The notes under the pieces were generated by a model that was not told the origin of the DNA, made no database searches, and saw only the letters and a program-made list of their open reading frames with translations. This document shows, in pieces, positions 27,247-36,057 of a DNA stretch of 64,000 nt. Where the stretch lies: positions 51,433-115,432 of the forward strand of contig NZ_OMPS01000018.1 of assembly GCF_900313035.1 (NCBI RefSeq), read 5' to 3'. The first letter of the stretch is position 1. The number at the start of each line of letters is the position of its first letter. Made by a program: the position numbers and the translations under genes. Origin of the DNA: Ruegeria sp. EL01 (GTDB lineage: Bacteria > Pseudomonadota > Alphaproteobacteria > Rhodobacterales > Rhodobacteraceae).

Positions 27247-28017
27247 ATGAAAACCTTCTATGGCACGACATTGCCCAACCCGCTGATGCTGGGCACCGCG
27301 CAATACCCCAGCCCGGCTATCTTGGAGCAGGCCTTTCGCTCAAGTGGCGCAGGCGTGGCCACTGTATCTTTGCGCCGGGAAGGAGCGGGCGGCGCCGGGC
27401 AAACTTTCTGGACCATGATCCGCGATCTGGGCGTGCATATCCTGCCCAATACGGCCGGTTGCCATACCGTCAAAGAGGCCGTGACCACCGCCCAGATGGC
27501 GCGTGAGGTCTTCGATACGAAATGGATCAAGCTGGAATTGATCGGCCATACGGACAGCCTGCAACCCGATGTGTTTCAACTGGTCGAAGCCGCCCGTATT
27601 TTGACCGAGGACGGCTTTCAGGTGTTTCCATATACCACCGAGGATCTGATCGTCGGAGAACGTCTGCTTGAGGCCGGGTGCGAAGTTCTGATGCCTTGGG
27701 GCGCACCGATTGGGTCTGGTCGCGGTCTGAACAACGAATACGCCCTGCGCGCGATGCGGGCCGAGTTTCCGGACGTGCCTTTGGTCATTGATGCGGGTAT
27801 AGGCCTGCCCAGCCACGCGGCCCATGCGATGGAGCTGGGGTTTGATGCGGTGTTGCTGAATACCGCCGTGGCCCGTGCCGGCGATCCAATCGAAATGGCA
27901 CAGGCTATGGCGATGGCCGTGCAGGCAGGGCAACTGGCCCGTCAGGCAGACCCGATCGAGCCGCGCGACATGGCCGAAGCCTCAACCCCCGTTGTTGGAA
28001 AGGCTTTCTTATCATGA
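27247..28017 (+). CDS. thiG: Thiazole synthase
   Basis: A 256-aa TIM-barrel enzyme that makes the thiazole phosphate from deoxyxylulose phosphate, iminoglycine and ThiS thiocarboxylate. The Schiff-base lysine is K95 in [10 protein letters not shown]. Other signatures are [37 protein letters not shown] and [19 protein letters not shown]. The ATG at 27247 gives the usual length; the frame extends upstream through thiS in another reading frame, which I reject. Its stop overlaps thiE (ATGA). Confidence 0.96.
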   Translation: MKTFYGTTLPNPLMLGTAQYPSPAILEQAFRSSGAGVATVSLRREGAGGAGQTFWTMIRDLGVHILPNTAGCHTVKEAVTTAQMAREVFDTKWIKLELIGHTDSLQPDVFQLVEAARILTEDGFQVFPYTTEDLIVGERLLEAGCEVLMPWGAPIGSGRGLNNEYALRAMRAEFPDVPLVIDAGIGLPSHAAHAMELGFDAVLLNTAVARAGDPIEMAQAMAMAVQAGQLARQADPIEPRDMAEASTPVVGKAFLS

Positions 28018-28610
28018 GTTTAGATCGTTTTTATCCGATTTTCGACCATTCAGACTGGTTGCGTCGGATGCTGCCTTTGGGTGTAAAACTAGTACAGTTG
28101 CGGATGAAGGATCAGCCGCTTGCAGAGGTTCGCAAGCAGATCATGGTCTCGCAACAGCTGTGCCGTGATTATGGTGCAGTGTTTGTGGTGAATGACTATT
28201 GGCAGGTCGCCATCGATGCAGGATGCGACTGGATTCACTTGGGGCAAGAGGATCTGGATGACGCTGATTTGAAGGCGATCCGAAATGCGGGTCTAAAACT
28301 GGGTGTTTCCACTCATGACGATACCGAACTTGAGCGGGTATTGGCCATGGATCCGGATTATGTGGCGTTGGGCCCGGTCTATCCGACAATCCTGAAAAAG
28401 ATGAAATGGCATCAACAAGGGCTGCCTCGCGTGACCGAATGGAAAGCGCGGGTTGGCGATACTCCGTTGGTGGGGATTGGCGGTATGAGTGTGGAACGCG
28501 CGCCTGGCGTGTTGGCTGCCGGGGCTGACATTATCTCGGCCGTGACGGACATTACCCTGAACGCAGACCCAGAGGCTCGTGTGCGCGACTGGATCGAGGC
28601 CACGCGATGA
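28014..28610 (+). CDS. thiE: Thiamine phosphate synthase
   Basis: A 198-aa TIM-barrel enzyme that joins HMP-PP and thiazole phosphate to give thiamine phosphate. Visible features are [10 protein letters not shown] (substrate strand), [41 protein letters not shown] and VGIGGM near the pyrophosphate site. It is slightly short but complete. Overlaps at both ends (ATGA) place it within the thi operon. Confidence 0.92.
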   Translation: MSLDRFYPIFDHSDWLRRMLPLGVKLVQLRMKDQPLAEVRKQIMVSQQLCRDYGAVFVVNDYWQVAIDAGCDWIHLGQEDLDDADLKAIRNAGLKLGVSTHDDTELERVLAMDPDYVALGPVYPTILKKMKWHQQGLPRVTEWKARVGDTPLVGIGGMSVERAPGVLAAGADIISAVTDITLNADPEARVRDWIEATR

Positions 28611-29569
28611 ACCGCTATGCCCGTCAGATGATCCTGCCAGAAGTTGGCACAGAGGGTCAGACCCTCCTGTCGTCTGCGCGGGTGCTGGTTGTGGGCGCTG
28701 GCGGGCTGGCAGCACCGGTTCTGCCTTTGTTGGCTGGGGCTGGGGTTGGACATCTAACCATCATGGACGGCGACACTGTCTCGTTGTCGAACCTGCATCG
28801 TCAGACGCTGTTCGCCGAACAGGATTGTGGTCGTTCCAAAGTCGATGTTGCGGCAGACCGATGCCGTGCGCTGAATAGCAATATTGAAGTTTGCGCGCTA
28901 AAACAGGCTCTAACAAACACAAATGCCGCCAGCCGCGTATCTGATGCCGATCTTGTCCTGGACTGCGCAGACAGCTATGCGGCCAGTTACACGCTGTCGG
29001 ATACCTGCCTTGAACTGGGCAAACCGCTGATCAGCGCGTCGGTTCTTGCGCTGACAGGATATGTTGGCGGTTTCTGCGGCGGCACCCCGTCTTTGCGCGC
29101 CATATTCCCTGAAGCCCCTGACAGTGGAGCAAGCTGCGCCACCGCCGGGGTGCTCGGACCTGTCGTTGGGATGTTGGGTGCGATGCAGGCGCAGATGGCG
29201 CTGAACCTGATCCTGGGTCTCGATCCTTCACCCCTTGGGCAAATGGTGCAGTTTGATGCCCGCACTTGTCGCAGCAGCGGATTTCGGTTCGACGGGGCGG
29301 CAGAGCCGAACACATATTTCTCATTCATCAGCGCGTCTCAACTTGAACCGAACGATCTGATTATTGAGTTGCGCGATGCGGACGAAGCCCCGGATCCGAT
29401 CCATTCGGATGCGCAGCGTATGAACCCTGAGCACCTGAAAATAGAATCTAACAAAGACCAAAGACTGGCTTTGTGTTGTGCCACCGGCCTGCGCGCATGG
29501 CGTGCGGCCGAACGAATTCAAATGAATTGGCCGGGCGAGATTGTCCTCGTCGCGGCCTCAACCTCGTGA
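28607..29569 (+). CDS. thiF: ThiF-type adenylyltransferase with C-terminal rhodanese-like segment
   Basis: A 320-aa E1-like protein that adenylates the ThiS C-terminus. The N-terminal domain has VVGAGGLAAPVLPLLAGAG (ATP loop), DGDTVSLSNLHRQTLF and a cysteine in SGASCATAGVLGPVVG. The paired CxxC zinc motifs of MoeB/ThiF are missing. The last ~90 residues look like a short rhodanese domain ending with CCATGLRAWRAAERI, an active-site-loop pattern that could supply the sulfur. A MoeB role is possible, but position between thiE and thiY favours ThiF. Confidence 0.83.
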   Translation: MNRYARQMILPEVGTEGQTLLSSARVLVVGAGGLAAPVLPLLAGAGVGHLTIMDGDTVSLSNLHRQTLFAEQDCGRSKVDVAADRCRALNSNIEVCALKQALTNTNAASRVSDADLVLDCADSYAASYTLSDTCLELGKPLISASVLALTGYVGGFCGGTPSLRAIFPEAPDSGASCATAGVLGPVVGMLGAMQAQMALNLILGLDPSPLGQMVQFDARTCRSSGFRFDGAAEPNTYFSFISASQLEPNDLIIELRDADEAPDPIHSDAQRMNPEHLKIESNKDQRLALCCATGLRAWRAAERIQMNWPGEIVLVAASTS

Positions 29570-29588
29570 ACAGAAGGAAATGTGAGAC

Positions 29589-30524
29589 ATGAAGAAACTG
29601 ATCGCGGCAATCGCCCTGCTGGCCGCTGCGCCGGCCTGGGCCGACGACAAAATGACCGTTCTGCTGGACTGGTTCATCAACCCCGACCACGGCCCGATCA
29701 TCGTGGCGCAGGAGAACGGCTATTTCGCCGAGCAGGGCCTTGAGGTCGAAATCATCCCACCCGCCGATCCCTCGGCCCCGCCGCGTCTGGTGGCCGCTGG
29801 TCAGGCCGATCTGGCCGTGTCTTACCAGCCGCAGCTGCACCTGCAAATCCACGAAGGCCTGCCGCTGAAACGCGTTGGTACGTTGGTTGCCACCCCGCTG
29901 AACTGCCTGCTGGTTCTGGAAGATGGCCCGATCAAATCGCCCGCCGACCTCAAGGGCAAGAAAATCGGCTTTTCAGTTGCTGGTGTGGAAGAGGCGGTTC
30001 TGACCACCGTTCTGGGCAAATACGGCGTCACGCTCGACGAGGTAGAGCTGATTAACGTGAACTTCTCGCTCTCGCCGTCATTGATGACCGGTCAGGTGGA
30101 TGCGGTGATCGGGGCTTATCGCAATTTCGAACTGAACCAGATGGATATCGAAGGTGTCCCCGGCACCTGTTTTTACATCGAGGAAGAAGGCGTTCCCGCC
30201 TATGATGAGCTGATCTATGTCGCCAACCCCGAGACGATGGACATCGACAAGGTTACCCGTTTCCTGGCCGCGACCGAAAAGGCGACGCAGTACATCGTCA
30301 ACAACCCGGAAAAGAGCTGGGAAATCTTCTCGGGCACCTCGCCCGAATTGCAGGATGAGCTGAACGCCCGCGCATGGGTCGACACGCTGCCTCGTTTTGC
30401 CTTGCGCCCGGCGGGTCTTGAGGCCGGACGCTATGCAAGGTTCGAGGCGTTCCTGAAAGACAGCGGCATGATCGACAGCATCAACCCGGTCAGCGACATC
30501 GCCATCGACGTGACCGCGAAATGA
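29589..30524 (+). CDS. thiY: HMP-precursor ABC transporter, substrate-binding protein
   Basis: A 311-aa periplasmic binding protein of the NMT1/THI5 family. Signal peptide MKKLIAAIALLAAAPAWA is followed by DWFINPDHGPIIVAQENGYF, a family signature. It likely captures a hydroxymethylpyrimidine precursor such as formylaminopyrimidine and passes it to ThiX/ThiZ. Twenty bases separate it from thiF; its stop overlaps tenA (ATGA). Confidence 0.88.
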   Translation: MKKLIAAIALLAAAPAWADDKMTVLLDWFINPDHGPIIVAQENGYFAEQGLEVEIIPPADPSAPPRLVAAGQADLAVSYQPQLHLQIHEGLPLKRVGTLVATPLNCLLVLEDGPIKSPADLKGKKIGFSVAGVEEAVLTTVLGKYGVTLDEVELINVNFSLSPSLMTGQVDAVIGAYRNFELNQMDIEGVPGTCFYIEEEGVPAYDELIYVANPETMDIDKVTRFLAATEKATQYIVNNPEKSWEIFSGTSPELQDELNARAWVDTLPRFALRPAGLEAGRYARFEAFLKDSGMIDSINPVSDIAIDVTAK

Positions 30525-31195
30525 GCGGGTACGGCAAAGCATTTGCGCTGATGCGCGATGCAGCGCAGGGGCCGTGGCGGGACTATACCCGCCACGCCTT
30601 CGTCGAAGGGCTGAAGGACGGCACCCTCCCGGGTGAGGCGTTCCTGCATTACCTGCGACAGGACTATGTGTTCCTGACCCATTTCTCGCGCGCTTGGGCG
30701 CTGGCGGTGGTCAAGGCGCAGACCCATGAAGAAATGCAGGTCGCCTCGGCCACGGTAAACGGGCTGATGCATGAAGAGATGATGTTGCATGTGGGCGTCT
30801 GTGCTGATGCGGGTATTTCTCGGGAAGAGCTGTTTGCAACGCCCGAGCGGCCCGAAAACCTCGCCTACACGCGCTTCGTCCTCGAATCTGGGTATTCCGG
30901 CGACTACCTGACCTTGCTTGCTGCGCTGGTGCCTTGTGTCATCGGCTATGCCGAGATCGGGTCGCGATTGGCGCAGGAAGCGACCTCTGAGACCTACCGC
31001 CCCTGGATCGACACCTATGCGGGCGATCAGTATCAAAGCTATTGCCACGATATTGGCGCGTTGCTGGATGGTGCGTTGGTCCGGCGATTAGGCGCGAGCT
31101 ATGATACGCTGCCGGTGTGGACCGATCTATGCAAGACCTTTGAAACGGCAACGATGCTCGAGGTCAATTTTTGGCAGATGGGCCTGACCCCATGA
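30521..31195 (+). CDS. tenA: Aminopyrimidine aminohydrolase (thiaminase II) TenA
   Basis: A 224-aa helical TenA protein that releases HMP from aminomethyl-aminopyrimidine, a thiamine breakdown product. The active-site cysteine C139 sits in AALVPCVIGYAEIG, which places it in the TenA_C class. Also visible are FLHYLRQDYVFL and the final FETATMLEVNFW. With ThiXYZ and ThiD it forms a pyrimidine-salvage branch. Overlaps thiY and thiZ. Confidence 0.93.
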   Translation: MSGYGKAFALMRDAAQGPWRDYTRHAFVEGLKDGTLPGEAFLHYLRQDYVFLTHFSRAWALAVVKAQTHEEMQVASATVNGLMHEEMMLHVGVCADAGISREELFATPERPENLAYTRFVLESGYSGDYLTLLAALVPCVIGYAEIGSRLAQEATSETYRPWIDTYAGDQYQSYCHDIGALLDGALVRRLGASYDTLPVWTDLCKTFETATMLEVNFWQMGLTP

Positions 31196-31920
31196 TCCCA
31201 GCGCCCGACCTTACGATTAGTGGACATGCCAGTATCGACAGCGCGGCTTTGTTCGCGCCGTTGACCCTGACCCTTGGGGCAGGGCAATGGACGTGTTTGC
31301 TGGGCGGGTCGGGCGTTGGAAAGACGACGGTTCTGCGCCTGATTGCCGGGTTGGAAACGGGCGCTGTTTTCACGGGCGAAATCACTGCCAGCGATGGCGG
31401 GCCGGTCGCCCAACGGGTCGCGTATATGGCACAGGATGATCTGTTGCTGCCATGGGCTACCGTGGCACAGAACGTCTCACTGGGCGCGCGGTTGCGTGGG
31501 GAAAAGCCCGATCTCACACGTCGCGACCGATTGATCGAGCGGATGCGGCTGCAAGATCACATGGCTAAGAAACCCTCCGAACTGTCCGGCGGCCAGCGTC
31601 AGCGCGTGGCGCTGGCGCGCACGCTGATGGAAGACCGCCCGATTGTTCTACTTGATGAGCCTTTTTCAGCCCTCGACGCCCGCACTCGGGCCGATATGCA
31701 AGAATTGGCTGCCGAGGCGCTACAGGGCCGCACCGTCCTGCTGGTCACCCACGATCCGGGTGAGGCCGCCCGACTGGGCCAATCGATTGTTGTCATGACA
31801 CCGGCCGGGTTGACGCCCTGCCAACCGCCCCACGCCCTGGCACCGCGCAAGGTGGATGATCTTGAGACGCTGGAAACCCAAGGCGCGTTGCTGCGGCTGC
31901 TGCGTGAGGATGCGGCATGA
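31192..31920 (+). CDS. thiZ: HMP-precursor ABC transporter, ATP-binding protein
   Basis: A 242-aa ABC ATPase with Walker A GGSGVGKTT, Q-loop MAQDDLLLPW, signature LSGGQRQR and Walker B VLLDEPFSALD. The ATG at 31192 overlaps the tenA stop and is preferred to the frame opening at 31171. It energises ThiX; the pair and ThiY are encoded together. Confidence 0.88.
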   Translation: MIPAPDLTISGHASIDSAALFAPLTLTLGAGQWTCLLGGSGVGKTTVLRLIAGLETGAVFTGEITASDGGPVAQRVAYMAQDDLLLPWATVAQNVSLGARLRGEKPDLTRRDRLIERMRLQDHMAKKPSELSGGQRQRVALARTLMEDRPIVLLDEPFSALDARTRADMQELAAEALQGRTVLLVTHDPGEAARLGQSIVVMTPAGLTPCQPPHALAPRKVDDLETLETQGALLRLLREDAA

Positions 31921-32651
31921 AATATCTCTCAGCCCTCGCCGCGACGCTGTTCGCCCTCGCCATCTGGCAGGGCATTGTCAGTCTGACCGGATTGCCAAAG
32001 TTCATCCTTCCTGGTCCCGCTCTGGTGGCCGAGACGTGGTGGCAGAACCGCTGGCTGATCGCCGAACACACCTGGATCACCGCCGTTGAGGTTGTGATCG
32101 GCATGGCGTTTGGCACGGTTCTGGGCGTGATCACCGCGCTGCAACTGGCCAATTCCCGTGCCGCGCGGGTGCTGGTACAGCCGATGCTGGTGTTCACGCA
32201 GGCGCTACCGGTGTTTGCGCTGGCGCCGCTGCTGACCCTCTGGCTGGGCTATGGGCTCTGGTCTAAAGTGGCGATGGCAGTTCTGATCATCTACTTCCCG
32301 ATCACTTCGTCATTCTTCGACGGGCTGATGCGCACGCCCTCTGGCTATCTGGATCTGGCCCGCACGATGCAAGCCAGCCGCCGAACGGTTCTGTGGCATA
32401 TCCGCGTTCCGGCCGCCTTGCCCTCTCTGGCCTCGGGGATGCGGTTGTCAGCGGTCTATGCGCCAATCGGGGCGGTGATCGGCGAATGGGTCGGTTCATC
32501 GCAGGGGTTGGGCTATCTGATGTTGTTGGCCAATGGTCGCGCCAAGACCGATCTGATGTTTGCCGCGATGCTGACGCTGGGTGTGTTCTCGATTCTTCTG
32601 CACATGATCGTCCGCCGCGCCACGGCGCGCATGGCGGGTGAGATGCGTTAA
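31917..32651 (+). CDS. thiX: HMP-precursor ABC transporter, permease
   Basis: A 244-aa BPD-type inner-membrane permease of the taurine/nitrate/thiamine-precursor class, with about six hydrophobic segments. The EAA-like loop near DLARTMQASRRTVLWHIRVP contacts the ATPase. Last gene of the thi operon; start overlaps thiZ (ATGA). Confidence 0.88.
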   Translation: MKYLSALAATLFALAIWQGIVSLTGLPKFILPGPALVAETWWQNRWLIAEHTWITAVEVVIGMAFGTVLGVITALQLANSRAARVLVQPMLVFTQALPVFALAPLLTLWLGYGLWSKVAMAVLIIYFPITSSFFDGLMRTPSGYLDLARTMQASRRTVLWHIRVPAALPSLASGMRLSAVYAPIGAVIGEWVGSSQGLGYLMLLANGRAKTDLMFAAMLTLGVFSILLHMIVRRATARMAGEMR

Positions 32652-32686
32652 TCATTCGGAAACCGATTCTGCGCCAGTCTGGCGGT

Positions 32687-33442
32687 ATGACACAGGACGC
32701 CTTTGCCGAAGCCCCGATGCTGTTTGACACGGACGAAGCGCCCGCGCAGCCGCTGCCGTCTGGTCGGTTACCCTCCTACATCAAAGACCACCGGCGGCGG
32801 CTGCGTGAAAGGTTCATGTCGGGTGGCTCGGCGGCGATGCCGGACTATGAACTGCTGGAGCTGGTTCTGTTCAGATCGATTCCCCGGCAGGACGTGAAAC
32901 CACTGGCGCGCGCGCTTATGGATACCTTTGGTGATTTCAACCGTGTCCTGACAGCCCCCGAGGAACGGCTGCGTGACATCAAAGGTGTCGGCGACACGGT
33001 GATCACCGACCTAAAAATCCTCGAAGCTTGCGCGCATCGAATGGCCCGCGCCCGGGTGATGCGGCGACATGTGATGTCGGGCTGGGACGCGCTGGTGGAC
33101 TATTGTCATACCACCATGGCCCATCGCGAGACTGAGCAATTCCGGGTGTTCTATCTGGATCGCAAAAACGTTCTGATCGCGGATGAGGAGCAAGCCAAAG
33201 GCACCGTGGATCACGTGCCAGTCTATCCTCGCGAGGTGGCCAAACGCGCGTTGGAGCTTAATGCCTCGGCGTTGATTCTGGTCCACAACCACCCGTCGGG
33301 CGATCCGACCCCGTCGCAATCGGATATCGATATGACCAATCGCATTCAGGATGCCTGCACAGCACTTGGGTTGACCCTGCACGACCATCTGATCATCGGG
33401 AAATCAATCGAGCTTAGTTTTCGGTCAGAAGGCTACCTGTAA
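32687..33442 (+). CDS. radC: RadC family JAB/MPN-domain protein
   Basis: A 251-aa RadC homologue. A helix-hairpin-helix segment lies at ~90-112 (RLRDIKGVGDTVITDLK). The metalloprotease-like core has VHNHPSGDPTPSQSD with H200, H202 and D213 as JAMM metal ligands. Despite its name, a direct DNA-repair role is unproven in the family. Thirty-five bases downstream of thiX; convergent with the PstS-OmpA gene. Confidence 0.92.
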   Translation: MTQDAFAEAPMLFDTDEAPAQPLPSGRLPSYIKDHRRRLRERFMSGGSAAMPDYELLELVLFRSIPRQDVKPLARALMDTFGDFNRVLTAPEERLRDIKGVGDTVITDLKILEACAHRMARARVMRRHVMSGWDALVDYCHTTMAHRETEQFRVFYLDRKNVLIADEEQAKGTVDHVPVYPREVAKRALELNASALILVHNHPSGDPTPSQSDIDMTNRIQDACTALGLTLHDHLIIGKSIELSFRSEGYL

Positions 33443-33445
33443 CGG

Positions 33446-35002
33446 TTACTGCACCCATACCTCGACCCGACGATTGACTTTGCGGCCCCATTCGGTGTCG
33501 TCACAAGCCATCGGCATTGCCTCGCCGAACCCCTCAACTGAAACCTCAACACTGTCCGGGATGGCGGTTTCGACGGCGGCCAAAACGGCATTGCGCACGG
33601 TTTGGGCCCGCCGCAATGCAATGCGGGCGTTGGCTACGGCGGCTCCGTCACCGTCGCTGAACCCGACAAAGACCAGTTTGCGGGCGTCGAACCTGCCGGC
33701 CTCAAGCGCTTGCGCCAGGTGCAGGATGTTTGATCGTGATTGCGCGTCGGGTCTGGACGATCCGGTCTCGAACCGGAAAGACAAGGACAGGCGCGACAGG
33801 GGACGCAGTGTCTCGATCATGCGTTGCAGTTCTTCCAACCCGACCTCGGCGCTGCCGGTGACGATTGCGTTCGCCAGACGGTCGCCCTGAAGGCCGATCT
33901 GCATCGTTTCTGGCGTCTGGTCGACAAAACCAGCCTGTCGGATCGCCATCTGAGCATCCGGGCTTTGGCTATAGGACAAGAATTGACGTGCCACCCGTGG
34001 CAGTCGGCGTTCGGGCAAATACAAGAACATAGGCGATGTCAGCGGGTAGTCTTCGGTCTTGATTGACTGACGGGTGGCAGCCAGCGCATGCCCACATCCC
34101 CCTGTAAGCGGCAGTGCACGGGCCGCTTCGGCCAAAGCTTGGCTCGAAATTCCGATGGCAAAAGCATCATCTGCAACCGCGCGGACCAGATCGTTGCCCC
34201 GTGAATGCCGGATGGCAGAGGCTGCCAGTTCACCACCAACAGGCATCAAAATCTGATCCTCAACCGCTTGCGCCAGTCCCGACCCCGCATCCGGCATGTG
34301 CAAGGCAATTGGTGCATCCGGCCCGCCAAGGCCTGACCAATTGGTAATCTCACCTGATAAAACCCTCGCCAGATCGGCGGGCGAGATCTGACGCGCCACA
34401 TTGTCCTTCGCCACCACCGGCACCATGGCATCCAGCGCCACAACCCGAGACCGGCGGGTCTGTTTCAGATCGCCAAGACCCGCTGATTGGGCCGCCTCGC
34501 GTTCGGCCTCTCGGATTTCGCGCAAGGCCATGACGATGTCTGTGTTGTTTTCGATCAGATCGGTAAATCCCTGATCCGTGTTGCCCAGGTGAAAGAACAG
34601 ACGCGCCAGCGGGGCTTGCCGTCCGTTTTGGTACAACTCGTACTGAAACGTGCTTTGATCTACGCGCGCAGGCGTTGCGGTCAAACCCTCTTGCCGGGCG
34701 AAGCCAATAATCAAGGCGGGAAGGACCGTTTCAGCCATCACCGATGAGCCGGAAAACCGAACCTCGGCCACGAAATCGGTCAGGTTGGGGCAGGCCGGCC
34801 CGTCGCAAGTGACGCCGGATCCATCAACGGTCAACTCGCCGAATTGGGTGTCGACCCGATAGAATTCCCCGTCGAACCCCAACAGGTTGCCGGCCACCTC
34901 GACCTTGCCGTCATGCGACGTGAGGGTGATGTCCTGCGCCATGACGCCTGATGCCAGCGTCATCGAAAACAGTGCAGCAGCGGCTGCACGAAGAAATGTC
35001 AT
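33446..35002 (-). CDS. PstS-like phosphate-binding domain fused to OmpA-type C-terminus
   Basis: A 518-aa exported protein. Signal peptide ~1-22 (AAAAALFSMTLASGVMA). The segment ~80-390 resembles the phosphate-type periplasmic binding fold (FSGSSVMAETVLPALIIGFARQEG; ILVFV-like PstS signatures such as LSGEITNWSGLGG). The C-terminal ~120 residues are OmpA-like: SFRFETGSSRPDAQSRSNILHLAQAL, FVGFSDGDG and a final NRRVEVWVQ. The OmpA part should hold peptidoglycan, so the binding domain would be wall-tethered. No pst genes are near. An upstream membrane-anchored protein is 24 bp away and probably cotranscribed. Confidence 0.82.
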   Translation of the reverse strand: MTFLRAAAAALFSMTLASGVMAQDITLTSHDGKVEVAGNLLGFDGEFYRVDTQFGELTVDGSGVTCDGPACPNLTDFVAEVRFSGSSVMAETVLPALIIGFARQEGLTATPARVDQSTFQYELYQNGRQAPLARLFFHLGNTDQGFTDLIENNTDIVMALREIREAEREAAQSAGLGDLKQTRRSRVVALDAMVPVVAKDNVARQISPADLARVLSGEITNWSGLGGPDAPIALHMPDAGSGLAQAVEDQILMPVGGELAASAIRHSRGNDLVRAVADDAFAIGISSQALAEAARALPLTGGCGHALAATRQSIKTEDYPLTSPMFLYLPERRLPRVARQFLSYSQSPDAQMAIRQAGFVDQTPETMQIGLQGDRLANAIVTGSAEVGLEELQRMIETLRPLSRLSLSFRFETGSSRPDAQSRSNILHLAQALEAGRFDARKLVFVGFSDGDGAAVANARIALRRAQTVRNAVLAAVETAIPDSVEVSVEGFGEAMPMACDDTEWGRKVNRRVEVWVQ

Positions 35003-35026
35003 AAGATGGTCAAGCCTGCTTGCGGA

Positions 35027-35956
35027 TTACTTTGCCGCAACTTTCAGGTCTTGGAGCAGATTATTCAACACCAGAAACTCACCAGCCTGCGAACAATCCG
35101 GCAAATTCAGTATCAAATCCCGTGACCGCAGGCGGCGGTCTGCCCGCAGTTCCAGTGACTGCAGGCTCAGAGTCTGTCCGCAGTTTGCCTCTGTCACTTC
35201 AGCTTCGACGGTCAGATCTATTGTACCGGACTGGTCCGCCTGACCCGCTGGGAAGGAATAAACTTCGATGTTTTGTGCATCAACAAGTCCGGAATGGCCA
35301 AGGCGAACGACGTTGCCCGCCCCATATGCGGACGTGTCGGCCCAGACATGGCCTTCGCCACCATAGCTGGCACCAAATTCCAGCGCATGAATCTGCAGCG
35401 CGGTATCGCCCTGCCATTGCAGTACGACGCGCTCGTGTTCGGCAATGTCCGGAACATGGGTTGTCGCAACGGTCCCGGTTTCATCTTCGAACGAAATCAG
35501 AAAAATCGCATATTCTGACAGTGCGGGAATGGTCAGGTTCAGTGCACCGTTCTTGTCGGTCATCTGGGTGACAGTCAGTCCGCTGTGATGGATTTCGACC
35601 CGTTCTTCCTGGTGGCATGGGGCTTTTAGACGCAACCGTGCTTTGGCACCGGGCACCGCGACGGCGCGTGCGCCCATGGCGCAGTTTGTTTGGGTTCGTT
35701 TGGGAGCTGGCAAAGTGCGCGTGGTCTTGGACACAACGCTTGTATGTTCTGTGACTGCAGCGGTCGGTGAAGAAGATGTCAACACGATGCTCTCTAGGCC
35801 AGCAAGAACCGAGGCCTGATCGGTAGTCGAAGCCACAGACACACCGTCCTGCGCGCCGCTTGGCTGCGCGGATGTTCCATTCTGCATCAGATAACCAATG
35901 CCTAAGGCACAAGCTACTGTGCCGCACATGGTCACATAGTTCCGTACAACGAACAA
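35027..35956 (-). CDS. Membrane-anchored hypothetical protein
   Basis: A 309-aa protein that I do not recognise. One hydrophobic segment near the N-terminus (residues ~10-26, TMCGTVACALGIGYLM) is followed by a Ser/Thr/Ala-rich linker (~30-90), then a predicted beta-rich periplasmic region with four cysteines (around CAMGARAV, APCHQ, EANCGQ, PDCSQ) that could form two disulfides. An ATG nine codons downstream is an alternative start. It is 24 bp upstream of the PstS-OmpA gene on the same strand, so the two may work together. Confidence 0.7.
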   Translation of the reverse strand: MFVVRNYVTMCGTVACALGIGYLMQNGTSAQPSGAQDGVSVASTTDQASVLAGLESIVLTSSSPTAAVTEHTSVVSKTTRTLPAPKRTQTNCAMGARAVAVPGAKARLRLKAPCHQEERVEIHHSGLTVTQMTDKNGALNLTIPALSEYAIFLISFEDETGTVATTHVPDIAEHERVVLQWQGDTALQIHALEFGASYGGEGHVWADTSAYGAGNVVRLGHSGLVDAQNIEVYSFPAGQADQSGTIDLTVEAEVTEANCGQTLSLQSLELRADRRLRSRDLILNLPDCSQAGEFLVLNNLLQDLKVAAK

Positions 35957-36057
35957 TTCACTCTCCCCCCGTGTCAGGAGCGAGTCGGAATGTCGTTAAC
36001 AATAGCGGCTAATTTGTGGCCGAGGGGCGGACTCATTGTGTTTGACTGTGGGTGACG

